The notes under the pieces are model-generated. The model ran no database searches and had not been told where the DNA came from. It saw nothing but the letters and a program-made list of their open reading frames with translations. A stretch of DNA of 64,000 nucleotides, from NCBI GenBank assembly GCA_943842505.1, contig CALTDI010000022.1:35655-99654 (forward strand), written 5' to 3'. This document shows positions 11,807-23,156 of the stretch, piece after piece; the first letter of the stretch is position 1; each line of letters begins with the position of its first letter. A program made the position numbers and the translations under genes. Source of the stretch: an uncultured Pseudomonadales bacterium. GTDB lineage: Bacteria; Pseudomonadota; Gammaproteobacteria; Pseudomonadales; Pseudohongiellaceae.

Positions 11807-12444
11807 GTTGGGAACTGCAAAAAGCAGAAGATGCTGCATCTGGCCAGCCGGGAGGCAGCGCCATGGACGAGTTTATTCGTCGCAATGTGGTGATGGCTAA
11901 CCTTGAGGATATGGTGTCGTGGGGCAGAAAGAACTCCATCTGGCCCTTTAACTTTGGCCTTTCCTGCTGTTACGTGGAAATGGCGACTGCTTTTACCAGC
12001 CGACACGATTTGGCCAGATTTGGTGCCGAGGTGATTCGAGGTACCCCAAGACAGGCAGACATGATCGTTATCGCGGGTACCGTTTTCCGCAAGATGGCTC
12101 CAGTAGTCAAGCTGCTGTATGAACAGCTCTTAGAGCCAAAATGGGTTATTTCCATGGGCTCCTGTGCCAATTCGGGCGGTATGTACGATATCTACTCTGT
12201 GGTACAGGGAGTCGATAAGTTTTTACCCGTGGATGTTTATGTTTCCGGCTGTCCCCCGCGCCCAGAGGCCTTATTGCAGGGGTTGATCCTTCTGCAAGAG
12301 TCCATAGGGCGAGAGCGGCGTCCGCTGAGTTGGGTGATCAATGATCAGGGCATAATTCAGAAAGAGACGAACCCTGTGCAGCGCGTAGTGCGCTCGCCCG
12401 ACCGCATAGCGGCGACCGAGCTTAGATCTCCAAATGACGTATAA
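11803..12444 (+). CDS. nuoB: NADH-quinone oxidoreductase subunit B
   Basis: [48 protein letters not shown]. Confidence 0.97.
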   Translation: MSWELQKAEDAASGQPGGSAMDEFIRRNVVMANLEDMVSWGRKNSIWPFNFGLSCCYVEMATAFTSRHDLARFGAEVIRGTPRQADMIVIAGTVFRKMAPVVKLLYEQLLEPKWVISMGSCANSGGMYDIYSVVQGVDKFLPVDVYVSGCPPRPEALLQGLILLQESIGRERRPLSWVINDQGIIQKETNPVQRVVRSPDRIAATELRSPNDV

Positions 12445-12467
12445 ATACTTATAAATACTTATAAATA
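12441..12467 (+). repeat. 10-bp tandem repeat (ATAAATACTT)x2.7 in nuoB-nuoCD junction
   Basis: ataaatactt ataaatactt ataaata read directly; starts at the nuoB stop codon. Confidence 0.85.
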
Positions 12468-12503
12468 ACAGATAGATAAACCGATTAGCTAAAGTAAAAT
12501 ATT

Positions 12504-14276
12504 GTGATATCAAGCGCAGAAAACAGTAGCCAGACAGTCCCCGCCGCATTGGAGCAGATGCGACAGTTGCATGGCGATCTCATCAGGTCGGAGCAGGTGA
12601 CCTGCGACGGCATGCCGACAGTATGGGTGGACCGGCAAGACATAAAGACTGTGCTGCGAGCGCTACGGGATGAGACTACGCCTCGCTTTGAGATGCTATT
12701 CGACGTTACCGCCATCGACGAGCGGCTTAGATGCAACCGGGCAGGGCAGCCGGCAAGCGAATTTACCGTCGTCTACCACCTTATGTCCTTCTCCGGGAAT
12801 TGCGATTTCCGAGTGAAAGTAGCCCTGCAGGACAGCGATCTCACTATTCCAAGTGTCGTGCAACTGTGGCCCAGCGCTAACTGGTATGAACGTGAAGTCT
12901 GGGACATGTTCGGAATCAAATTCGATGGTCACCCAAACCTCTATCGAATCGTGTTGCCGCCCACCTGGAAGGGGCACGCCCTGCGTAAGGAGCATCCGGC
13001 TCGAGCGACCGAGATGGAGCCATTCTCTCTAAGCGACGAGCAGGAAGACTATGAGCAGGCGGCACTGAAATTTAAGCCGGAAGAGTGGGGCATGAAGCGA
13101 GAGTCGGAGAATTCCGAATTCATGTTTCTCAATCTAGGCCCGAATCACCCCAGTGTGCATGGTGCGTTTCGCATAGCCTTGCAGCTCGATGGTGAGATTC
13201 TCGTGGATGCGGTGCCAGACATTGGTTATCACCATCGTGGCGCCGAAAAGATGGGCGAGCGACAGTCCTGGCACACCTACATACCCTATACCGATCGCAT
13301 CGACTATCTTGGCGGTGTGATGAACAACCTGCCCTATGTAATGGCAGTCGAGAAGATGGCGGGCATCGAGGTGCCGGAGCGGGTGAAGGTTATCCGCGTC
13401 ATGCTCTCTGAGATGTTTCGAATCTGTAGCCATCTCCTGTTCTATGGCACGTTTGCACAAGACGTAGGGCAGTTGTCACCGATCTTCTACATGTTCGTGG
13501 AGCGCGAGCGCATATTCAATATCATCGAATCGATATGCGGCGCCCGTATGCATCCTGGCTGGTTTCGAATCGGCGGTGTCGCGCAAGACCTGCCAAATGG
13601 TTGGGAGAAGCGCATACAGGAATTGTTAGATTTCATGCCAGCGCGTCTCGACGAATACGACAGCATGGTGATGAATAACGGAATCTTGAAGCGACGCACC
13701 CAGGGTGTAGGCGTCTATGACACGAACGAGGCATTCAACTGGGGTGTAACCGGCGCCGGTTTGCGAGCGACGGGCCTGGAGTGGGATTTTCGTAAGCAGC
13801 GTCCCTATAGCGGCTATGAAAACTTCGAGTTCGATGTGCCTATAGCTGTTAATGGCGATTGCTATGACCGCTGCGCGATTCGAGTGGAGGAGATGCGACA
13901 GAGCCTGCGTATCATTAAGCAGTGCATGGACAATATGCCTTCGGGTAACTACAAGTCCGATCACCCGCTGACTACACCGCCGCGCAAAGAAAACACCATG
14001 CAGGATATCGAGACCCTGATTAACCACTTTCTTAGTGTCAGTTGGGGGCCGGTGATTCCAGCGAATGAAGTAACCATGACTATCGAGGCAACGAAGGGGT
14101 TGAACAGTTACTATCTAATAAGTGATGGCAGCACCACCTCTTACAGGACACGTATTCGAACTCCATCGTTTGCTCACCTACAGATGATTCCCGAGATATC
14201 ACGAGGGTTTATGGTGTCGGATTTAATCGCGATCATTGCGAGTATCGATTTCGTTATGGCCGACGTGGATAGATAG
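12504..14276 (+). CDS. nuoC: NADH-quinone oxidoreductase subunit C/D fusion
   Basis: NuoC part ([26 protein letters not shown]) fused to NuoD part ([16 protein letters not shown]...[38 protein letters not shown]). Confidence 0.97.
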   Translation: MISSAENSSQTVPAALEQMRQLHGDLIRSEQVTCDGMPTVWVDRQDIKTVLRALRDETTPRFEMLFDVTAIDERLRCNRAGQPASEFTVVYHLMSFSGNCDFRVKVALQDSDLTIPSVVQLWPSANWYEREVWDMFGIKFDGHPNLYRIVLPPTWKGHALRKEHPARATEMEPFSLSDEQEDYEQAALKFKPEEWGMKRESENSEFMFLNLGPNHPSVHGAFRIALQLDGEILVDAVPDIGYHHRGAEKMGERQSWHTYIPYTDRIDYLGGVMNNLPYVMAVEKMAGIEVPERVKVIRVMLSEMFRICSHLLFYGTFAQDVGQLSPIFYMFVERERIFNIIESICGARMHPGWFRIGGVAQDLPNGWEKRIQELLDFMPARLDEYDSMVMNNGILKRRTQGVGVYDTNEAFNWGVTGAGLRATGLEWDFRKQRPYSGYENFEFDVPIAVNGDCYDRCAIRVEEMRQSLRIIKQCMDNMPSGNYKSDHPLTTPPRKENTMQDIETLINHFLSVSWGPVIPANEVTMTIEATKGLNSYYLISDGSTTSYRTRIRTPSFAHLQMIPEISRGFMVSDLIAIIASIDFVMADVDR

Positions 14277-14324
14277 TGTGTGCAGAAGAGTTGCTCAATG
14301 AGAGCCGGAAATACAACTAGATTT

Positions 14325-14348
14325 GTGAATGTGAATGTGAAAGTGAAA
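14325..14348 (+). repeat. hexanucleotide repeat GTGAAT GTGAAT GTGAAA GTGAAA abutting the nuoE start
   Basis: Sequence tttgtgaatgtgaatgtgaaagtgaaATGagc; the last repeat unit overlaps the start codon. Confidence 0.8.
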
Positions 14349-14866
14349 TGAGCCAGCGAGTTATAGCAAGTACAGCGAAGAAGGCGCGCAAGTTATCCGC
14401 AGAGGAGATTGCGGAGATCGAGCATGAGATGACCCTCTATCCAGACAAGAAAGCGGTCGGGCTAGAGGCGTTGAAGATCGTGCAGAAGAGCCAAGGCTGG
14501 GTGTCAGACGAGAGCCTGTTAGGCATAGCTAAATACCTGGATATTCCGGTGGCCGATCTTGAGGGAGTGGCAACATTTTTCAATCTGGTCTATCGCGAGC
14601 CGGTAGGAAAGAACGTCATACTTTTCTGCGATAGCGTCAGCTGCTGGATCATGGGCTGCGAGAGTGTCAAGGGTCATATCAAGCAGCAGCTGGATATCGA
14701 CTATGGCCAGACTACCGAGGATGGTGATTTCACGCTAATACCGGTTCCCTGCCTGGGTGACTGTGACAGGGCTCCGGTGATGATGGTCGGCCCGGATCTG
14801 CATAGAAATCTGACGCCAGAGAAAATTGATTCGATCATTAGTGACTACAAGAACAAACAGGGTTAA
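14348..14866 (+). CDS. nuoE: NADH-quinone oxidoreductase subunit E
   Basis: Thioredoxin-like 2Fe-2S protein: CDSVSCWIMGCE ... PVPCLGDCDRAPVMMVG. Confidence 0.96.
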   Translation: MSQRVIASTAKKARKLSAEEIAEIEHEMTLYPDKKAVGLEALKIVQKSQGWVSDESLLGIAKYLDIPVADLEGVATFFNLVYREPVGKNVILFCDSVSCWIMGCESVKGHIKQQLDIDYGQTTEDGDFTLIPVPCLGDCDRAPVMMVGPDLHRNLTPEKIDSIISDYKNKQG

Positions 14867-14878
14867 ACGGAAATAGAA

Positions 14879-16159
14879 GTGGTAACAAAGCCATTAACAA
14901 AAAATATCGATATGTCGCGCCCTCCGCTAGACATCGCTGCCTATGAGGCGAATGAGGGGTATCAGAGCCTACACGCAATCGCGAAGGGCTTGAGCCCCGA
15001 AGACGTGTTGCAGTTGGTCAAGGATTCTGGACTTAAGGGAAGGGGCGGCGCAGGCTTTCCTACGGGCTTGAAGTGGAGCTTCGTGCCTTCGGGAGATAAT
15101 TCGCCCAAGCAAAAATACCTCGTGGTGAATGCCGACGAGATGGAGCCGGGCACGTTTAAAGATCGACTGCTGATGGAGGGTGATCCGCATCTTTTATTGG
15201 AAGGTATGCTTATCGCTGCTTACACGATTCAGGCGAGCAAGGCCTATATATTCTTGAGAGGCGAGTATACGGTTTCCGAGCAGGCCTTAAGAAAGGCGAT
15301 CAAAGAGGCGTATGAGAAGGGCTATCTAGGCAAGAATATTCTGGGCACGGGTTTCGACCTCGACATCATCATGCATACCAGTGCGGGGCGTTATATCTGC
15401 GGTGAAGAAACAGCGCTATTGAATGCCCTCGAAGGTAAGCGCGCGAATCCCAGAGCTAAGCCTCCGTTTCCTCAGGTAAGCGGTCTGTGGGGTAAGCCCA
15501 CGATCGTGAACAACGTAGAAACTATTTGTAATCTTCCTGGGATTTTAACCTATGGCGTAGATTGGTATCACGGCCTGACTAAGGGTAATGATCACGGCAC
15601 GAAATTATTTGGCGTTAGCGGTAAGGTAAAGACGCCTGGTTGTTGGGAATTACCACTTGGGCTTCCCATAAGAGAGTTGATAGAAAATTATGCAGGCGGG
15701 ATGCAAGACGGTCTTGAATTGAGAGGCTTTCTACCTGGCGGTGGCTCTACCGACTTCATGTTGCCCGAGCATCTTGATATCACGCTTGATTATGATGAGA
15801 TTGCGAAGGTCGGGAGCCGACTGGCTACCGGTACGATGATTATTTTGGATGACAAGACCTGCCCGGTTGGCATGGTTGGGAATCTTATGAAATTCTTCGC
15901 GCACGAATCCTGCGGATTCTGCACCCCGTGTCGCGATGGGCTGCCTTGGGTAGATCAGATTTTTCGCGATTTCGAGAATGGTCTGGGTAGTGAGAAAGAT
16001 TTGCAGATTCTGCATGATCACGTGACTTATCTTGGGCCAGGAAGGACGTTCTGCGCACTGGCGCCTGGAGCAACCGCTCCGCTGGGTAGTGGGTTGAAAC
16101 ATTTTAAAGAAGACTTTGAAAAACATATTACGGAGAAGCGCTGCAGCTATAAGCACTAA
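14879..16159 (+). CDS. nuoF: NADH-quinone oxidoreductase subunit F
   Basis: GLKGRGGAGFPTGLKW, CGEETALLNALEGKRANPRAKPPFP, SCGFCTPCRDG. Confidence 0.97.
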   Translation: MVTKPLTKNIDMSRPPLDIAAYEANEGYQSLHAIAKGLSPEDVLQLVKDSGLKGRGGAGFPTGLKWSFVPSGDNSPKQKYLVVNADEMEPGTFKDRLLMEGDPHLLLEGMLIAAYTIQASKAYIFLRGEYTVSEQALRKAIKEAYEKGYLGKNILGTGFDLDIIMHTSAGRYICGEETALLNALEGKRANPRAKPPFPQVSGLWGKPTIVNNVETICNLPGILTYGVDWYHGLTKGNDHGTKLFGVSGKVKTPGCWELPLGLPIRELIENYAGGMQDGLELRGFLPGGGSTDFMLPEHLDITLDYDEIAKVGSRLATGTMIILDDKTCPVGMVGNLMKFFAHESCGFCTPCRDGLPWVDQIFRDFENGLGSEKDLQILHDHVTYLGPGRTFCALAPGATAPLGSGLKHFKEDFEKHITEKRCSYKH

Positions 16160-16196
16160 TCATGCTTGCACCTGTTGACCGTGCTTGGAGTTAGAG

Positions 16197-18917
16197 ATGG
16201 CGAAAATTGTTATTGATGGGGTGGAATACGAGGTAAACCCCGATAACAATCTGTTACAGGAATGCCTGTCGCAGGGTTTGGACTTGCCTTATTTTTGCTG
16301 GCATCCCAGCATGGGATCCGTCGGTGCCTGCAGGCAGTGCGCGGTTAAACAATACCGTGACGAAGATGACAAGGAAGGCATGCTGGTTATGGCTTGCATG
16401 ACGCCCGCTAGTGATGGTGCGATCATATCTCTAGAGGATGAGCAGGCGAAGTCGTTCAGATCGGATGTCATAGAGAGCCTGATGATAAGCCATCCCCATG
16501 ATTGCCCAGTCTGTGAAGAGGGCGGCGAGTGTCATCTGCAAGATATGACGCAGATGTCCGGGCATAACTACCGTCGCTACGACAAGAAGAAACGAACCCA
16601 TCGCAATCAATATCTTGGCCCGTTCATCAACCATGAGATGAATCGTTGTATTACCTGCTACCGCTGTGTGCGTTACTACGATGACTACGCAGGCGGAACC
16701 GATCTCTCGGCTCAAGCCTCCCATCATCATGTGTATTTCGGTAGACACGAAGAGGGCGTTCTCGAGAGTGAGTTTAGTGGCAACCTGGTTGAGGTTTGTC
16801 CTACGGGTGTTTTCACCGACAAGGCTTTTAGCCAGCACTATAGTCGTAAGTGGGATCTGCAGACTGCACCGTCGGTCTGTGTGGGCTGCTCGGTAGGCTG
16901 TAATACGGCTCCGGGTGAGCGCTATGGCACTCTGCGCAGAATCGTTAATCGCTATAATAGCGAAGTGAATGGCTATTTCCTCTGCGATAGGGGTCGTTTC
17001 GGTTTCGATTATGTGAATAGCAGGGAGCGACTGTTAGAGCCGGTTAAGCGTGTCGATAACACCGGAGAGCTGCTCGCGGATGATGAGATCAAGGCGGTTA
17101 TCAAAGAATTTTCGCGGGAGGGCACCATCGGTATAGGTTCTCCACGCGCCAGCAACGAATCAAACTTCGCTCTTAAGACCATGGTCGGTGATGAGAATTT
17201 CTTCGCAGGCTACTCGGATAGCGAGAGCGAGTCGATGGCTGCGGTCTTAACGCTGGCATCCGATAAGGCATTTCACAGTCCTAGTGTGCGAAAGATCGAA
17301 GAAGCAGATGCTGTGCTGATCCTAGGCGAGGACGTTACCAACGTCGCACCGCGAATTGCGTTGGCGCTGCGACAGTCGGTGCGCAATAAGGCTATGGATT
17401 TGGCGAGCGAGAGCAGGATACCGCAGTGGCAGGATGCTGCCGTGCGTGAGCTTGCGCAACACGAGCGCAGTCCTCTGAGCATATTAAGTCCGGCGGTTAG
17501 CCGTCTCGACGATATTGCAGCCGATAGAGTAATCGAATCGCTTCCAGCGCTGGTTGCGATGGGGCATCAGATAGCGAATAAAATTTCTGGTTCAGCGCCT
17601 GCGGCGACTTCTCCTGAGCATGATGCGGTAGCGGAAAAGATTGCGGCGCAGCTGAAGGGTGCAAAGCGGCCACTCATCGTTGCCGGTAGTAGCAACGGCA
17701 GTGAACTCATTAAGGCGGCGGCAAATATTGCCAGAGCCCTGCATGAAGATGGCGAGGACGCCGCTATCGACCTGTGTTTGTTAGTACCCGAAGTAAACAG
17801 CATCGGCATGGGCTTGATGGCGGCGGAAGAAAATAGCCTCGGTGTCGCCTTAGACAAATTAAGCAGCGGTGCGGCGAAGCGCGTTATCGTTTTGGAGAAT
17901 GACCTCTACCGACGTGCAGCCAAGAGTCAGGTGGATTCGGCCTTGGATAAGGCTGAGAAAGTGTTGGTTCTGGATCAGGTGACTACAGCGACTACGGCGA
18001 AGGCAGATGTAATTCTTCCCGTTACTGCATTTTCAGAACATGAAGCAACCTACATCAATTATGAGGGCAGAGCGCAGCTCAGCTTTCAGGTGCATCAGTG
18101 TCAGAAGATGGCGCAGCCTGCCTGGCGCTGGATAAGTGATGCCGCGCATATAGACGACCTCGTAGAGCGATGCTGTAGCGAGGCGCCAGGTTTTGCAAAA
18201 TTGCGCGATGTGCTGCCAGGCGAGAATCCGTTCATTGCAGGTATGAAGGTGCCACGACAATCTCATCGATACAGTGGTCGTACGGCGATGATCGCGAATG
18301 TAAACGTGCATGAGCCGAAGCAGATGGAAGACAAGGAATCCATCATGTCGTTCTCGATGGAAGGAATATCAGCCCAGAAAGACCCGTCTATTATGGCGTC
18401 GCCGTGGGCGCCGAAGTGGAATTCGAATCAATCGATTAGCAAGTTTCAAGATGAGGTTAACGGTGAGCTGAAGCAGGGCCACGTAGGGAGCCTGTTGTTC
18501 GAGAAAACTGCTAGTGGTTCTTATTTTGATGTGCCAGCTGTTGCTGCGCAGCCATCGGGCAAGCAACTTCATCTCGCGCTGTCTTATCAGATATTCGGTA
18601 GTGATGAATTAAGCGCCAGGGCCGAGCCAATTCGTGAGCGCATGACCGATGCCTATGTGGGAATCTGCCCAGAGGATGCGCAGAGCAGGGGATTGGCTCA
18701 GGGTGACGTGGCCACCATAACGCCTACCGGCGCTCCGGTAGTCGTCTGTATTCGTACCGGCGTTAAGCCCGGTACGGCCTTGCTGTATTGTGGTGACGCG
18801 AATATCAGCCCGGCAGAATTTACAGGTTTACTAGAAATTGAAAAGAGCGCCGCGCAGGCTACCAGTCGCGGCATATCGAGTTTAATCGTGAGTGATTTTC
18901 AGGAAGAGGAAATCTAA
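16197..18917 (+). CDS. nuoG: NADH-quinone oxidoreductase subunit G
   Basis: 2Fe-2S ligands (PYFCWHPSMGSVGACRQCAV), CPVCEEGGECHLQD, CITCYRCVRYYDD, and CVGCSVGC...C (N7-type). Start probably ATG 16197 (MAKIVIDG); ORF opens at 16185. Confidence 0.95.
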   Translation: MAKIVIDGVEYEVNPDNNLLQECLSQGLDLPYFCWHPSMGSVGACRQCAVKQYRDEDDKEGMLVMACMTPASDGAIISLEDEQAKSFRSDVIESLMISHPHDCPVCEEGGECHLQDMTQMSGHNYRRYDKKKRTHRNQYLGPFINHEMNRCITCYRCVRYYDDYAGGTDLSAQASHHHVYFGRHEEGVLESEFSGNLVEVCPTGVFTDKAFSQHYSRKWDLQTAPSVCVGCSVGCNTAPGERYGTLRRIVNRYNSEVNGYFLCDRGRFGFDYVNSRERLLEPVKRVDNTGELLADDEIKAVIKEFSREGTIGIGSPRASNESNFALKTMVGDENFFAGYSDSESESMAAVLTLASDKAFHSPSVRKIEEADAVLILGEDVTNVAPRIALALRQSVRNKAMDLASESRIPQWQDAAVRELAQHERSPLSILSPAVSRLDDIAADRVIESLPALVAMGHQIANKISGSAPAATSPEHDAVAEKIAAQLKGAKRPLIVAGSSNGSELIKAAANIARALHEDGEDAAIDLCLLVPEVNSIGMGLMAAEENSLGVALDKLSSGAAKRVIVLENDLYRRAAKSQVDSALDKAEKVLVLDQVTTATTAKADVILPVTAFSEHEATYINYEGRAQLSFQVHQCQKMAQPAWRWISDAAHIDDLVERCCSEAPGFAKLRDVLPGENPFIAGMKVPRQSHRYSGRTAMIANVNVHEPKQMEDKESIMSFSMEGISAQKDPSIMASPWAPKWNSNQSISKFQDEVNGELKQGHVGSLLFEKTASGSYFDVPAVAAQPSGKQLHLALSYQIFGSDELSARAEPIRERMTDAYVGICPEDAQSRGLAQGDVATITPTGAPVVVCIRTGVKPGTALLYCGDANISPAEFTGLLEIEKSAAQATSRGISSLIVSDFQEEEI

Positions 18918-18920
18918 CTG

Positions 18921-19880
18921 ATGACATTCGAAGTGGGTTCCGGTTTAAGCATAGGTGTGATTCTAGCGACGGTTATCGTCGTTGCCGCCATGCTTATCTG
19001 GGTAGAGCGTCGACTGTTAAGCTTCTGGCAAGAGCGGCTAGGGCCCAACCGCGTAGGCCCTTTCGGCTTGCTACAGGTTGTCGCTGACATGATTAAGATT
19101 TTTACCAAGGAAGATTGGGTGCCGCCCTTCGCCGACAAATTCAGTTTCGTACTGGCGCCGGCGATTATCATGACGGTAATTCTTCTCAGCTTTAGCGTTA
19201 TTCCTTTCGCGCCTGGAGTTGGAGTTGTGGATTCGAATATAGGTGTGCTCTTCGTGCTCGCTATGGCCTCCCTCGGCGCCTACAGCGTGATGTTGGCCGG
19301 TCTTTCTTCTGACAACAAATATGCCTTGTTAGGTTCGTTGCGCGCTGCAGCACAAATGATTAGCTACGAAGTCTTCATGGGTATCTCTATTCTCGGCGTA
19401 GTCGCACTCTCCGGCAGCTTTAACCTGCGCGAAATTGTCCTCGCTCAGGAAGAGAACGGTTGGTACATCTTTCCGCAGTTTATCGGCTTCGTTATCTTTC
19501 TAATAGCGGGCGTGGCAGAGAGCCATCGATTACCATTCGATATTCCGGAGGCAGAGCAGGAAATTTGTGCCGGCTACCACACGGAATACTCGGGCATGAA
19601 ATTTGGCATGTTCTTCGTCGGAGAGTACCTGGGGCTTGTCTTGATATCGTCATTGATCACCGTGCTCTTCTTCGGCGGCTGGTTGGGGCCATCATTCTTG
19701 CCTGGTATTTTTTGGTTTGCGTTAAAGTCCTTCGTATTTATAGCATTCTTTATATTATTGAGAGCGGCGATACCTAGGCCGCGTTATGACCAGTTGATGA
19801 CTTACGGTTGGTTATTCTTGTTGCCGGTGTCCCTGTTGAACCTGCTGATCACCGGCGTAATTATTTTGAGTACATCCTGA
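18921..19880 (+). CDS. nuoH: NADH-quinone oxidoreductase subunit H
   Basis: WVERRLLSFWQERLGPNRVGPFGLLQ, RLPFDIPEAEQEICAGYHTEYSGMKFG. Confidence 0.97.
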   Translation: MTFEVGSGLSIGVILATVIVVAAMLIWVERRLLSFWQERLGPNRVGPFGLLQVVADMIKIFTKEDWVPPFADKFSFVLAPAIIMTVILLSFSVIPFAPGVGVVDSNIGVLFVLAMASLGAYSVMLAGLSSDNKYALLGSLRAAAQMISYEVFMGISILGVVALSGSFNLREIVLAQEENGWYIFPQFIGFVIFLIAGVAESHRLPFDIPEAEQEICAGYHTEYSGMKFGMFFVGEYLGLVLISSLITVLFFGGWLGPSFLPGIFWFALKSFVFIAFFILLRAAIPRPRYDQLMTYGWLFLLPVSLLNLLITGVIILSTS

Positions 19881-19892
19881 TGTCGCGACAAT

Positions 19893-20444
19893 ATGGAGAA
19901 AGACATGCTCACTCTGATTAAGGACACTCTGACTAGTCAGGTGGTAACCCTTTGGCGGGTGTTCTCTCATCTTTGGGTGAAGGCGGACACCGTCGAGTAT
20001 CCCGATGAAATGCCTTATATGTTCCCGCGTTGGCGTGGGCGCATCATACTCAGTCGTGATCCTGACGGTGAGGAGCGCTGTGTCGCTTGTAATCTTTGTG
20101 CCGTAGCCTGTCCCGTAGATTGTATTGCGCTGCAGAAGACTGAAGACGATGAGGGGCGCTGGTACCCGGAATTCTTTCGTATCAATTTCTCCAGATGCAT
20201 CATGTGCGGTTTCTGCGAAGAAGCCTGCCCCACAAACGCCATTCAACTCACGCCGGATTTTGAGATGGCTGAATACGAACGACAAGACATGGTTTGGGAG
20301 AAAGAAGATTTGCTGATCGATGGCACTGGCAAGTACCACGATTATAACTTCTACCGTGTGGCAGGAAAGAAGATAGGCGGTAAGGATAAGGGTGAGGCGC
20401 GCAATGAGGCAGTGCCGGTGAACGTGAGGAGTCTGTTGCCGTGA
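19893..20444 (+). CDS. nuoI: NADH-quinone oxidoreductase subunit I
   Basis: Two 4Fe-4S motifs: [15 protein letters not shown] and [15 protein letters not shown]. Confidence 0.97.
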   Translation: MEKDMLTLIKDTLTSQVVTLWRVFSHLWVKADTVEYPDEMPYMFPRWRGRIILSRDPDGEERCVACNLCAVACPVDCIALQKTEDDEGRWYPEFFRINFSRCIMCGFCEEACPTNAIQLTPDFEMAEYERQDMVWEKEDLLIDGTGKYHDYNFYRVAGKKIGGKDKGEARNEAVPVNVRSLLP

Positions 20445-20923
20445 TTCTGTTGTTCTATATAGCTGGCGCGGTTGCTGTTATTGCTACCGTTGCGGTAATC
20501 CTGCAGACCAATATTGTGCACGCATTGATCTATCTGATTCTATCTCTGCTAGCCGTAGCCGTATGTTTCTATGTCCTGGGTGCGCCGTTTGCGGCGGTAT
20601 TAGAGGCGATAGTCTATGCGGGCGCCATCATGGTGTTGTTTCTGTTCGTGATTATGATGTTGAACATGGGGCAACAGAGTCTGGATCAGGAGCGCAGTTG
20701 GATGGGCCCGAAGGTATGGATCGTCCCGTCTTTGCTCGCATCGGTGTTGCTTGCGCAATTGCTTGCGGTGCTGTCTCAATACGATCAGGAGTTGGCGCTA
20801 ACGACGGTCGATGTCATGCAGGTAAGTGCCTTGTTGTTTGGTCCTTATGTGCTGGCGGTAGAACTCGCCTCCATACTGCTCCTGGCAGGGTTGGTGTCTG
20901 CCTACCATTTGGCGAAAAAATAG
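20441..20923 (+). CDS. nuoJ: NADH-quinone oxidoreductase subunit J
   Basis: [50 protein letters not shown]. Confidence 0.97.
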   Translation: MILLFYIAGAVAVIATVAVILQTNIVHALIYLILSLLAVAVCFYVLGAPFAAVLEAIVYAGAIMVLFLFVIMMLNMGQQSLDQERSWMGPKVWIVPSLLASVLLAQLLAVLSQYDQELALTTVDVMQVSALLFGPYVLAVELASILLLAGLVSAYHLAKK

Positions 20924-20981
20924 TGATGCGTTTACTGAGTGTTATGACTAACGAAATTAAACAGATGGGTCGCGAAAGATA

Positions 20982-21290
20982 ATGGAATCGATACCTGTTG
21001 AACATGGATTAATCTTGGCCGGCATCCTGTTTGTCTTGGGGCTGGTCGGGGTTTTAACGCGGCGCAATATCGTGTTTGTACTGATGTCGCTAGAGATCAT
21101 GATTAACGCGAGCGGCCTGGCGTTCATTGTGGCTGCGTCGCGCTGGGAGCATGCCGATGGTCAGATTATGTTCTTGATGATTCTTACTCTAGCCGCCGCG
21201 GAAGTTGCGGTTGGCTTGGGTTTAATAATCCAAATGTACAGGCGATATCACACGGTTGATATCAACGTATTAAGTCAGATGAAGGGATAG
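20982..21290 (+). CDS. nuoK: NADH-quinone oxidoreductase subunit K
   Basis: [38 protein letters not shown]. Confidence 0.97.
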   Translation: MESIPVEHGLILAGILFVLGLVGVLTRRNIVFVLMSLEIMINASGLAFIVAASRWEHADGQIMFLMILTLAAAEVAVGLGLIIQMYRRYHTVDINVLSQMKG

Positions 21291-21305
21291 GGGCAGGAAG
21301 CTAGA

Positions 21306-23156
21306 GTGCAAGATTTAATTTGGCTATTACCGACATTTCCTTTGCTGGGCTTCTTAAGCCTGGTGCTGACTAGTGGGAATCTGCCTAAGAAAGCCGTTGC
21401 CGTTATCGGTGCAGGTTCTATTGGGCTTTCGTTCATCACCGCCGCCCTGATTGCTGTAGAGTTTCTGGGCTCCGGTGAGACGCATTTTATTCTGGAAGTG
21501 TGGACATGGATGGCGGTGGGAGAGTTCACCCCTGGGTTTAGTTTCTACCTCGACGGTCTGTCTCTGGTAATGATGCTGGTGATCACCGGCGTTGGTTTTC
21601 TGATTCACCTCTATTCGACTGGGTTCATGCTGGATGACCCTAGTTACAGCCGTTTCTTCTCTTATATGAATCTGTTTGTAGCATCGATGTTGATGTTGGT
21701 GCTGGCCGACAACCTGGTCCTGTTATACCTGGGCTGGGAAGGCGTAGGCCTGTGTAGCTATCTATTGATCGGCTTCTGGTATGAAAAGCCAGAGAATGGC
21801 TACGCGGCCCGAAAGGCATTCGTCACGACACGGGTGGGCGATACGTCTATGGCGATAGGCCTGTTCCTGCTGTTTGCTCAGCTAGGCACACTAAATATCC
21901 AGGATATGCTCCATGCAGCCGAGACCCAATGGGCTGTTGGCTCCGGTCTGGCTGTCGCTGCCTCACTGCTGTTGCTGGGTGGCGCGGTGGGCAAGTCTGC
22001 TCAGCTACCGCTACAGACCTGGTTGCCGGATGCCATGGCTGGACCCACACCAATCTCCGCCCTGATTCACGCCGCGACGATGGTTACCGCCGGTGTCTAC
22101 TTGATCGCCAGAACGCATGTCTTGTTCGAACTAGCGCCTAGCGTGCAGCTATTGGTTGCCTGGATAGGCCTGATTACGCTACTGATGGCCGGTTTCACCG
22201 CCATGACGCAACACGATATCAAGCGAATCCTTGCCTATTCCACAGTAAGCCAGATCGGTTATATGTTCCTCGGTCTGGGTGTTGGCGCCTGGTCAGCATC
22301 TGTATTTCACCTGATGACCCACGCTTTCTTCAAGGCTTTGTTATTCCTTGCTGCAGGCACGGTCATACACAGTCTGCATCATGAGCATGACATCTTTAAG
22401 ATGGGGGGTAAGCGCAAGCAGCTACCCATCGCCTTCGCCTCATTCATGATTGGTAGTCTTGCCCTGGCGGCGTTTCCCTTCACGTCGGGATATTTCAGTA
22501 AGGATGAGATTCTGATTGCGGCTCTAGAGATGGAAGGGCCGGGGATGTTGCTGTGGATGGGCGGAGTGCTGGGAGCATTCCTGACCGGTATCTACAGTTT
22601 CAGATTAGTGTTCGTCGTGTTCTTTGGTCAGAGCAAGGGCCACCACGAAGAGAAAGAAGTGACAGGGTTTAGCATGGCTACGCCTCTGATTATTCTGATG
22701 GTGTTGGCATTATTCGGCGGTTGGATTCAGATTCCGGTAGACGCGGTGTTCAGCCATGGTGAAGTGCATGAAGAGCATCACATCAGCGGCTTCCTGCACG
22801 CGGTAATGATCGCGGTTCCACTTCTGGGTATAGGATTAAGCTATCTCTTTTATATGTCGAAGACATTCTCTGTAGAGAAGCTGATGGCTAAGCCGATCGC
22901 GGCTTCGCTGCATCGATTCTGGTTCAGCGGCTGGGGCATGGACGCACTGTATGACCTGCTCTTCGTTAAGCCATTCCTGTTTCTGGCTAGAATCAATAAG
23001 AAAGACTTCATCGACGCTATATACGCCTTGCTAGTGGAAATCTCTCGTGTCACGCATGGCATGTTGGCGCGCACCCAAACGGGTCAGCTGCGCTGGTACG
23101 CCATGAGTATTGCCGCAGGTGTAGTGCTCCTGACCGCCGTAGGGGTATTGCTATGA
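21306..23156 (+). CDS. nuoL: NADH-quinone oxidoreductase subunit L
   Basis: LLYLGWEGVGLCSYLLIGFWY, WLPDAMAGPTPISALIHAATMVTAGVYL. Confidence 0.97.
   Translation: MQDLIWLLPTFPLLGFLSLVLTSGNLPKKAVAVIGAGSIGLSFITAALIAVEFLGSGETHFILEVWTWMAVGEFTPGFSFYLDGLSLVMMLVITGVGFLIHLYSTGFMLDDPSYSRFFSYMNLFVASMLMLVLADNLVLLYLGWEGVGLCSYLLIGFWYEKPENGYAARKAFVTTRVGDTSMAIGLFLLFAQLGTLNIQDMLHAAETQWAVGSGLAVAASLLLLGGAVGKSAQLPLQTWLPDAMAGPTPISALIHAATMVTAGVYLIARTHVLFELAPSVQLLVAWIGLITLLMAGFTAMTQHDIKRILAYSTVSQIGYMFLGLGVGAWSASVFHLMTHAFFKALLFLAAGTVIHSLHHEHDIFKMGGKRKQLPIAFASFMIGSLALAAFPFTSGYFSKDEILIAALEMEGPGMLLWMGGVLGAFLTGIYSFRLVFVVFFGQSKGHHEEKEVTGFSMATPLIILMVLALFGGWIQIPVDAVFSHGEVHEEHHISGFLHAVMIAVPLLGIGLSYLFYMSKTFSVEKLMAKPIAASLHRFWFSGWGMDALYDLLFVKPFLFLARINKKDFIDAIYALLVEISRVTHGMLARTQTGQLRWYAMSIAAGVVLLTAVGVLL

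Noticed and set aside
12504-14276. nuoC-nuoD fusion as a novelty
   Set aside because: Fused NuoCD is standard in E. coli/Pseudomonas-type complex I.
20563-20982. 139-aa plus-strand ORF
   Set aside because: Out-of-frame overlap with nuoJ, which has clear homology.
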